Of a DNA stretch of 64,000 nucleotides, positions 55,050-62,803 are shown one piece after another. Source of the DNA: CAWATZ01 sp963784995 (lineage in GTDB: Bacteria; Planctomycetota; Planctomycetia; Gemmatales; Gemmataceae); assembly GCA_963784995.1 (NCBI GenBank), contig CAWATZ010000014.1, positions 186,001 through 250,000 on the forward strand, given 5' to 3'. The position numbers and the translations under genes were made by a program. Position 1 is the first letter of the stretch. Each line of letters opens with the position of its first letter. The notes under the pieces were generated by a model. It made no database searches and was not told the DNA's origin. It worked only from the letters and a program-made list of their open reading frames with translations.

Positions 55050-55111
55050 GTGCCAGGCAAGGATCTCGCCACAAAGCGACTCAGGAAAACAATGTCCGGG
55101 GCTCGCCTGTT

Positions 55112-55299
55112 CCCAGGGCGCTGCCCTGGGCTATCGTGTTGCGCCCCTTCGGGGCGGAAAACCAGGTCTTTCGCCCCGAAGGGGCGCAACAGACCCAGGG
55201 CGATGCCCTGGGCTATCGTGTTGCGCCCCTTCGGGGCGGAAAACCTTGTCTTTCGCCCCGAAGGGGCGCAACACGATAGCCCAGGGCATCGCCCTGGGT
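55112..55299. repeat. Family B long hairpin element, two joined copies
   Basis: Two consecutive family B units: a left one (55112 to about 55200) with loop GGCGGAAAACCAGGTCTTTCGCC and a right one (55199-55299) with loop GGCGGAAAACCTTGTCTTTCGCC, the latter roughly the reverse complement of the loop at 44076-44182. The shared segment CCCAGGGCG-TGCCCTGGGCTATCG repeats at both. It fills the 309-bp gap between the convergent SppA and YTV-type genes, which otherwise contains nothing that I recognise. Confidence 0.85.
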
Positions 55300-55358
55300 C
55301 AGGGGCCGAGGCGATCTTTCTTTTTCTGTGTCGCAATAACGGGCACTCCTCGCTCCCA

Positions 55359-56414
55359 TCACGGACAAGGATTGGCACAACCACCGACCACCGGCACGCG
55401 AACCTTGCTCTGATAAGGCACCATGACGCAGCGGGTGGTGGGCACCTTCTCGGTGACGATTTCGGTCACGGTGCGGTAAGTCGTGACCGGCACCTTGCGG
55501 ACGTGGATTTCCGTCCGGCACTCGGGAATCCTCACCTTGTAGGCCCGCTTTTCGGGCTGCATCTCACACACTTGCACCTTGTACTCCTCCACCTCCTCGC
55601 GCGGCACGAGAACCTTGACCTTGTACTTCTCCACCTGCTCGCGGTAGGAAGTGACCGGCACTTTTTCGGTGCGGACCTCTTCCTGGGTGATGGGGACGCG
55701 CACGGTCACCTTGCGGGTTTCCGGCCGCTGGGCCCAGGAGCGGACCTTGTAATTCTCGATCCGCTCTTCCGGCACGCAGCGGTAGCTGGTCACGGTCACG
55801 TCACGCAGTTGCGGCACCAGCTGGCAGAGGTTGCCGGTGAAGCCCGCACAGGGATTGCAGCACGGCACGGCCACCGGCTGATAGCAGACCTCCTGGCGCG
55901 TCTGGACCTCGGGGACCTGACGGTAGGAAGTGACGGTGCGCTGGCGCGTTTCTTCACGCAGCTCGGGCACCAGGACCGTTTCCTCGCGTTCCTCTTCCTC
56001 CCAGGCCGGCACCTGCACAGTGTAGTGCCGCTCCTCCAGGTGTGTTTCCGGGACCGTGACCGTCCGCTCCCGTTCTTCTTCCCGCCATTCCGTCCGCACC
56101 ACGGTGCGCTGGCGAGTTTCTTCGCGGGTCACAGGCACCATGACGGTTTCGCAGCGCTCTTCCTCGCGCCAGGCAGGCACTTGCACGGTTTCCTCAACCT
56201 CTTCTTCCCGCGTTTCCGGAACGCAGCGCGAGACGGTGCGCTGCACTTCCTGGTACTCAGTCCGGTATTCCTGGCGATAACAGGTAATGGTTCGTTCCTC
56301 GTAGCTGACCGGGAACGGAGTCGGGCCGCAGGGCCACCAGGCGGTGGCGGACCCCACGGCGACCCCAAGGACAGTCAGGATCGAAACGACCGACAAGAGA
56401 ACCAATCGACGCAT
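55359..56414 (-). CDS. YTV-type tyrosine/valine/arginine-rich repeat surface protein
   Basis: A 351-residue exported protein: signal peptide RRLVLLSVVSILTVLGVAVGSATA, then a continuous run of short repeats such as EEVEETVQVPAWREEERCETVMVP, EERHYTVQVPAWEEEEREETVLVPE, and TRKVTVRVPITQEEVRTEKVPVTSYREQ, interrupted once by a cysteine-rich segment (VAVPCCNPCAGFTGNLCQ). Proteins of this Y-x-V / E-x-R repeat type belong to the planctomycete-specific YTV family found in cell-wall preparations. GAGGAGG precedes ATG 56414. It is followed on the same strand by no gene; SppA converges. Confidence 0.82.
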   Translation of the reverse strand: MRRLVLLSVVSILTVLGVAVGSATAWWPCGPTPFPVSYEERTITCYRQEYRTEYQEVQRTVSRCVPETREEEVEETVQVPAWREEERCETVMVPVTREETRQRTVVRTEWREEERERTVTVPETHLEERHYTVQVPAWEEEEREETVLVPELREETRQRTVTSYRQVPEVQTRQEVCYQPVAVPCCNPCAGFTGNLCQLVPQLRDVTVTSYRCVPEERIENYKVRSWAQRPETRKVTVRVPITQEEVRTEKVPVTSYREQVEKYKVKVLVPREEVEEYKVQVCEMQPEKRAYKVRIPECRTEIHVRKVPVTTYRTVTEIVTEKVPTTRCVMVPYQSKVRVPVVGGCANPCP

Positions 56415-56497
56415 CGGATTGCCTCCTCGGGCGAAGAGCATGGTCTTGGTGGATTGCCAGGGGAGCCCCTGTTCCACGGAGACTCCCGACGGGCGGG

Positions 56498-57289
56498 TCA
56501 CGGCGTTGAGCGGCCCGCGGCGGAACCAAGCAAGACGTGTTTCTCCTCCCCGGCCCGCACCACCACGCGCTCCGTGGCGCTGATCTCCTGGCCATCGCGG
56601 GTGTACTCGGCCTTGAGCACGTAGGAGTAGTCCTTGCCGGGCTGCAAGGGCGGCGAAATAAACTTGCGCGTGGTCGCGGTCAGCTGGCTGGCCTTGTCGT
56701 TGACCGCCAGCCGGGCATGGGGTGGCAACTTCACCACAATGGTCGCGGGTGTGGGTGCCTTGACTTCACCCTCCGGCGGGCCGAGGTTTTCGACCTGCGC
56801 CTTGTTGCTCGCTTCGAGGTGTTCCCTGGCCGGTTCCTTGGCCGGTGCTTTGGCCGGTTCCTTCACCGATTCCTTCACCGATTCCTTGGCCGGTTCCTGG
56901 CGGCGCTCCTGATGAACAATCTTTGCCGACTCCTTGACAACGCGGACTGTTCCCGATGTCACGGGGACGCTCCTGATGACCGGGGCCGCGTACCAGGAAG
57001 ATCCGTAGACGATGGGCGTTCCACCGCAGCAGCCGGAGCTGTACACCCGCATGCCGCCGCAGCAGCCGGAGCTGTACACCGGTGAGCTACCGTAACAGCC
57101 CATGCTGTACCAGCCCGAACCGTAGCAGCCGTAACTGACCGGCATGCCGCCGCAGCAGCCGGTGCTTGTCCAGCCGCCGTAGCAGCCCTGGGAGACGTAA
57201 TAGCCGCCGCAACCGTATCCCTGGGCCCAGGCAGGAGCGGCGAAACTGCAGCTCAAGACCACGGCGAGGGCAAGACAGTACCTGGACAT
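56498..57289 (-). CDS. TIGR03000 domain protein, Gly/Cys/Tyr-rich N-terminus
   Basis: A 263-residue exported protein. Signal peptide SRYCLALAVVLSCSFAAPAWAQ; a repetitive part (CYGSGWYSMGCYGSSPVYSSGCCGG) rich in Gly, Cys and Tyr; a linker with PAKESVKESVKEPAKAPAKEPA repeats; and a C-terminal TIGR03000 domain (ATIVVKLPPHARLAVNDKASQLTATTRKFISPPLQPGKDYSYVLKAEYTRDGQEISATERVVVRAGEE), a planctomycete-only beta domain. The Cys/Gly/Tyr part may cross-link in the wall. It precedes the YTV gene by 84 bases on the same strand, so both likely form a surface-protein pair. Confidence 0.85.
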   Translation of the reverse strand: MSRYCLALAVVLSCSFAAPAWAQGYGCGGYYVSQGCYGGWTSTGCCGGMPVSYGCYGSGWYSMGCYGSSPVYSSGCCGGMRVYSSGCCGGTPIVYGSSWYAAPVIRSVPVTSGTVRVVKESAKIVHQERRQEPAKESVKESVKEPAKAPAKEPAREHLEASNKAQVENLGPPEGEVKAPTPATIVVKLPPHARLAVNDKASQLTATTRKFISPPLQPGKDYSYVLKAEYTRDGQEISATERVVVRAGEEKHVLLGSAAGRSTP

Positions 57290-57508
57290 GGCAGACCTCC
57301 TGGTGAAAACACGGAATGTCCAGGGCGATCGGGCGCCTGCTGAGCCGGAGAACGGCTCAAGGAAAAGACGGGCAAACCACGTGCCGGCGCCGGGACTTGC
57401 GGAGCCGATTGATCCCCGCATGAACAGGAGGCTGTTCAGGCCGTGAACAGCTCACCCCTCGCTCGCGCGTCGGGCTAACTCGGCACGACCAATCGGCCTC
57501 ATTATCGA

Positions 57509-57542
57509 CAATCACAAGTGATTGGAACCATTGCACTTGCAA
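57509..57542 (+). promoter_or_regulatory. Two palindromes upstream of a sigma-54 promoter (candidate enhancer sites)
   Basis: CAATCACAAGTGATTG (57509-57524, 7-bp arms) and TTGCACTTGCAA (57531-57542, 5-bp arms) lie about 35-70 bases upstream of the -24/-12 element, within the gap 57290-57643. Palindromes in this position commonly bind enhancer-binding proteins; the activator encoded at 58933-60390 is the obvious candidate. Confidence 0.5.
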
Positions 57543-57578
57543 CAATTCAGAAAAATCCGTTTCTCCATGCGGCCGACC

Positions 57579-57593
57579 TGGCACGGTGCTTGC
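57579..57593 (+). promoter_or_regulatory. Sigma-54 (-24/-12) promoter
   Basis: TGGCACGGTGCTTGC: TGGCAC at the -24 box and TTGC at the -12 box with the required 5-base spacing, a perfect match to the core consensus. It directs transcription rightward, with a start expected about 57605, just ahead of the two micro-ORFs. Confidence 0.75.
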
Positions 57594-57643
57594 GATTACC
57601 ACCCTCAGAATCCAAACCTGACACCCAAAACGAGGTAAGAACC

Positions 57644-57697
57644 ATGAAGAAGTTCTTCAACGCTCTGCTGAAGGCCCTGTCGGCTTTGGCGGTCTGA
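57644..57697 (+). CDS. 17-residue amphipathic micropeptide (micro-ORF 1)
   Basis: MKKFFNALLKALSALAV. The ATG has a GAGG ribosome binding site 8 bases upstream and the frame ends in TGATGA. On a helical wheel the hydrophobic residues (F4, F5, L8, L12, L15) fall on one face and K2, K3, N6, K10, S13 on the other, giving a cationic amphipathic helix like small secreted or membrane-active peptides. It is the first gene after the sigma-54 promoter. A near-identical copy follows exactly 100 bases later. The function is unknown; alternatives are a leader peptide or a type I toxin-like peptide. Confidence 0.6.
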   Translation: MKKFFNALLKALSALAV

Positions 57698-57743
57698 TGA
57701 GTGCGTTTCTGTCCTGCTTTGGCCACGAATCGAGGGAAGTCCC

Positions 57744-57803
57744 ATGAAGAAGTTCCTGAACGCTCTGCTGAAGGCCCTGTCGGCTCCTGCCTGGGGCGTC
57801 TGA
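57744..57803 (+). CDS. 19-residue amphipathic micropeptide (micro-ORF 2)
   Basis: MKKFLNALLKALSAPAWGV. GAGGGA six bases before the ATG. Its first 14 codons match micro-ORF 1 except for two base changes (TTC to CTG, Phe to Leu); the tails differ (PAWGV against LAV). The duplicated core, separate ribosome binding sites and conserved start-to-start spacing argue that both are translated. It is followed 31 bases later by the first response regulator, so peptide and regulators may share the sigma-54 transcript. Confidence 0.6.
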   Translation: MKKFLNALLKALSAPAWGV

Positions 57804-57834
57804 GCTGTCTGACACGAGCCCTTGGAGGTTTGAG

Positions 57835-58335
57835 ATGTCCCCGCCTCACCCGATCAGGCCAGGGGCCCTTGAAGGAGTCTCTCCCATGGCTGCAGCGCCG
57901 CAGAACGCCTCGGTCCTGATCCTCCTGGTCGAGGACACCGAGGACGACGCGGAGCTGATGACGGACGCTCTCAGAGAGGGCCGATTGAACCAGACCATCC
58001 CAACCATTGCCGTTGTGGACGATGGCGACAAAGCGATCGCCTACCTGCGCCGGCAAGGCCCCTACGCCACGGCACCCACGCCGGACCTGATCCTGCTCGA
58101 TCTGGGTCTGCCGCGCAAGAGCGGCCGGGAAGTGCTGGCGGAGATCAAACAGGACCCGCTGCTGCGACGCATCCCGGTCGTCATCCTGACTTCCTCGACC
58201 AGCGAGGAAGCTTTCACGGAGGCCTACGACCTGCACGCCAACTGCTGCGTCTCCAAACCGATGGACCAGGCGCAGTTCGAGCAGGCCGTCAAGAAGATCG
58301 AGCACTTCTGGCTTCACGTCGCACGGTGCAAGTGA
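57835..58335 (+). CDS. Single-domain response regulator 1 (Rcp1-like)
   Basis: A 166-residue stand-alone receiver. VLILLVEDTEDDAELM carries the acidic pocket, PDLILLDLGLPRKSG the phospho-acceptor Asp, VVILTSSTSEE the Thr/Ser and CCVSKPMD the Lys. No output domain, so it relays phosphate or regulates by binding, as Rcp1-type regulators do for phytochrome-like kinases; the C-terminal KIEHFWL tail is typical of them. Two starts are possible: ATG 57835 (GGAGG upstream) and ATG 57886 (AAGGAG upstream). Confidence 0.88.
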   Translation: MSPPHPIRPGALEGVSPMAAAPQNASVLILLVEDTEDDAELMTDALREGRLNQTIPTIAVVDDGDKAIAYLRRQGPYATAPTPDLILLDLGLPRKSGREVLAEIKQDPLLRRIPVVILTSSTSEEAFTEAYDLHANCCVSKPMDQAQFEQAVKKIEHFWLHVARCK

Positions 58336-58401
58336 AGCCGGCAAGAACTGCCTCAGAGTAACCACCGTTCCCCCCAGGGAACGCCCTGAACGGAGAAAGC
58401 C

Positions 58402-58854
58402 ATGACGAATACGATCCTTGTCGGAGGACGACCGATCGAGATCCTCCTGGTTGAAGATACCGCGGAGGAGGCCGAGTTGACGCTGCAAGCCCTCCGGGAG
58501 GGCCGGGTGCGCAACCGGGTCCACTGGGTCGAAGAGGGTGAGGAGGCGATGGCCTTCCTCCACCGCCAGGGCCGGCACGCTGCCGCGCCCCGGCCCGACC
58601 TGGTGCTGCTCGATCTGAACATGCCGCGCAAGAACGGCCTGGAAGTCCTGGCCGAGATCAAGGAGGATCCGCAGCTGCGGCGGATTCCGGTCATCATGAT
58701 GACCGCCTCGGATAACGAAAAGGACGTCCTGACGGCCTACGACCGGCACGCCAACTGTTACGTCAAAAAGCCGATCGACGTGGACGAGTTCCTGGAGGCG
58801 GTCCGCTCCATCGAGGATTTCTGGCTGACCCTCGTGCATTTGCCGGCGGCCTGA
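58402..58854 (+). CDS. Single-domain response regulator 2 (Rcp1-like)
   Basis: A 150-residue stand-alone receiver, close paralogue of regulator 1: IEILLVEDTAEEAELTLQALREGRV, PDLVLLDLNMPRKNG (phospho-acceptor Asp), VIMMTASDNEKD and CYVKKPIDVDEFLEAVRSIEDFWL. The tandem arrangement, 66 bases after regulator 1, suggests a phosphorelay in which one kinase feeds two outputs. A helix-turn-helix activator gene follows after 78 bases. Confidence 0.9.
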   Translation: MTNTILVGGRPIEILLVEDTAEEAELTLQALREGRVRNRVHWVEEGEEAMAFLHRQGRHAAAPRPDLVLLDLNMPRKNGLEVLAEIKEDPQLRRIPVIMMTASDNEKDVLTAYDRHANCYVKKPIDVDEFLEAVRSIEDFWLTLVHLPAA

Positions 58855-58932
58855 AGCACGCGATCCTCCTTGACTGCTGCCGCTGGGGCGCTTACGCTGA
58901 GGGAACCGCTCCCGCAATGGAAGGAAATGCCC

Positions 58933-60390
<1,458 letters not shown>

Positions 60391-60464
60391 GAGGTATCAG
60401 CAGAATGACGTAGGCCGGCCTTCCCAGGCCGGCCCGCGTGCGTCGGTCATGGGGCAACGGACCC

Positions 60465-62129
60465 TTACTCCCGGGGCTGCGCCTTTGGCAAGGTGAAGCA
60501 GAAGGTGCTGCCCTTGCCAAACTCCGATTCCACCCAGATCCGCCCGCCGTGCCCGGTGACGATCTTCTGGCAAATGTGCAGCCCGTAGCCGAAGCCGGGG
60601 GTCTTCACGTCCATCAGCCGGGACTCCACGCCCAGCCCGAAGATCTTATTGAAGAACCGCTCCTCGATGCCGATGCCGTTGTCGCGCACCCAGAACAGGA
60701 TGTTCCCCTGCTCCGGGCGAGCACCAATGGCCACCCGGACCGGTCGATCCGGGGCACGGTACTTGATCGCATTGCCGATCAGGTTCTGGAACAGCAGGAC
60801 CAACTCGGCGCTGTTGCCGTTGACCCAGGGAAGTTCACCCCAACTCACTTCCACCTGGGATTGCTCGATTTGCTCGATTTCCGCCTTCAGGTTGTTGTGA
60901 GCCGCCTGCACGACCTTGGCGGCATCGATCGGGGTTTTCTTCCGCTCGCGCTGGACCACGATGCGCGTAATCCTCCAGGAGATCGATGAGTTCTTCCATC
61001 TGTGTCGCACCGGCGATGGTCTTGTCAATCCAGTTATCGGCCTCCTCAGTGATCTTGCCCTTGTAGCCCTTTGCCAGCTTCACGGGCCAGTTCAAGAGAC
61101 TGCGCAGCGGCTTCTTCAGATCGTGGACGGCGACGTGGGCAAAATGCTCCAGTTCGGCCGTGGAGCGGGTCAGCGCCTCGGTCCGCTCAGCGACGCGCCG
61201 GTCCAGCTCCGCGTTGATCTGGCGCAGGGCCTCCTCCGCTTCCTTGATCGAGGTGATGTCGAAGGCCACGCCCTGAAGAAAGGAGGGATGGCCTTCCGCG
61301 TCGCGGACGATGCTGGCGAAGCCCTGCACCCAGACGACCCGGCCATCCTTGGCAATGAAGCGGTAGATGGAGCGGAACGGCTGACCGCTGGCGCAGGTCG
61401 GGGCGAACTGGTGGTTCCAGCGCGTCCGGTCGTCGGGGTGCAGCTGGCGATGCCACAGCACCGGGTCTTCCAGCCATTCCTTCTGAGTAAAGCCCAGCAT
61501 CTGCTCGATTTGCGGGCTGACGTACAGCTCCGGGGCGTCTCGTCAAGCGGAGCGATGAAGGTGACGGCCGGGATGTTCTCGACCAGGGTGCGGAACTTGG
61601 CCTCGTCGCGCTTGCGCTTGCTGACGTCGCGGATGACGCTGGTGGCCAGCACGCCCTGCGGCGTCTGCAGCGGACTGAGGCTGATCTCGACGGGGAACTC
61701 GGTCCCGTCCTTGCGCCGGCCGAACAGCTCCAGCTCGGCGCCCATCGGCCGGGGGCGGGGCTGAGTGAAGTAGCCGTTGCGCTTGGCGACGTGATCGCGG
61801 CGGAAGTGCTCCGGCACCAGGATCTCGATTTCTTGGCCGAGCAGTTCCGCGCACTTGTAGCCGAACAGCTGTTCGGTTTGCTCGTTGACCAGGACGATAG
61901 CCCCGTGGGAGTTGATGACCACCAGGGCGTCCGGCAGCGACTCCATGAGATTGCGGAAGATCGCTTCCGACCAGTGCTGCTCCTCACCAGTGCGCGGAGT
62001 GGAGGACAGCTCTTCCGGTACGTCTGGACGTACCGGGAGAGTTGGAGTCCTGGCATGAGCCAGCCGTTCCAGGACCGCCTCCGCTTCCCGATAGGCGGGG
62101 TCCGTTTGCAGCAATTCTAACTTGTTCAT
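60465..62129 (-). CDS. PAS-PAS histidine kinase (two frame breaks)
   Basis: Three frames join into a ~555-residue cytoplasmic kinase. PAS domain 1 (FRNLMESLPDALVVINSHGAIVLVNEQTEQLFGY), PAS domain 2 (LYVSPQIEQMLGFTQKEWLEDP), a helix (ALRQINAELDRRVAERTEAL), a DHp domain with AHVAVHDLKKPLRSLLN (phospho-acceptor His; the HDLKxPLR form typical of phytochrome-like kinases), and an ATPase domain (LLFQNLIGNAIKYR, VRDNGIGIEERFFNKIFGLG, GYGLHICQKIVTGHGGRI). Breaks: a C missing near 61531-61536 (restores DETPPELYVS) and an indel near 60970. Its start overlaps the NifU-like stop (ATGA), so it belongs to the hydrogenase transcript, yet its partners by type lie in the convergent plus-strand cluster. Confidence 0.88.
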
Positions 62130-62680
62130 GGGTGGGCATTCCTTCCAATCGGTGTGGCAACCAGCGGCAGCGGCATTCTCCCCGAAGGTGTTTCGGGATC
62201 TGTCGCGGCCTCGATCTCAATGACTTCCACGTCGGGAGCGATTGCGGCAAATGCTTCTTCCAGGATCGGCTCCAGCGCCTTCCCGGACATTGCAGCAGCT
62301 CCCGCCAGTCGTACGTGGACACGCTCCGGAGCAACGCTCACCAGCTCCAACCGGCCGCCATCCTGATGGACCAGGGGCTCGACCTGCTCCAGCGCTTGCC
62401 GCACCCGCGTTTCCAGATCCACGGGATGTAGCCCGTGTAGCAATAACAGCCGGCCGACAAGATCGTCGCTGCCACAGGCCGCGACCGCGGCAGCCGAATC
62501 GGTCTGACGGAGGATCTCCAGCATTCGCGCCAGGCCCGCCTGGTGGAAGGCCAGCAGCGTCTGGACGACCTCCCGTGCCGCGGCGTGGGCCGTGGGATCG
62601 GGGAGCCGGGCCAGCTGCTCAATCAGCGTCTCGACCTTCCGCATCTGATGATCGAGCCAGTCTCTGTCCAGGTCGGTCAT
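62126..62680 (-). CDS. NifU-like domain protein lacking cluster cysteines
   Basis: A 184-residue protein. N-terminal half helical; C-terminal half matches the NifU C-terminal domain: VRQALEQVEPLVHQDGGRLELVSVAPERVHVRLAGAAAMSGKALEPILEEAFAAIAPDVEVIEIE. Where NifU/Nfu proteins have C-x-x-C, this protein has AGAAAMSG, so it cannot bind a [4Fe-4S] cluster in the usual way. NifU-like genes are often found in operons for high-affinity [NiFe] hydrogenases, which fits its location directly after the large subunit gene. ATG 62680 follows GAGGTG. Confidence 0.8.
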   Translation of the reverse strand: MTDLDRDWLDHQMRKVETLIEQLARLPDPTAHAAAREVVQTLLAFHQAGLARMLEILRQTDSAAAVAACGSDDLVGRLLLLHGLHPVDLETRVRQALEQVEPLVHQDGGRLELVSVAPERVHVRLAGAAAMSGKALEPILEEAFAAIAPDVEVIEIEAATDPETPSGRMPLPLVATPIGRNAHP

Positions 62681-62720
62681 CGTTGCACCTCGGCCTCTCG
62701 AACGGGCTCGCAAGGAATTC

Positions 62721-62803
62721 AACCACGGATGACACGGATAACACGGATAAAGACAAAGGAATGCCTGTTGTCTTTATCCGTGTTATCCGTGTCATCCGTG
62801 GTT
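62721..62803. repeat. CCACGGATGACACGGATAAC-type long hairpin
   Basis: AACCACGGATGACACGGATA... pairing with ...TATCCGTGTCATCCGTGGTT around GGAATGCCTGTTG. It covers the gap between the hydrogenase and NifU-like genes; the hydrogenase stop codon (62794-62792) and its last residues lie in the right arm. Confidence 0.88.
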
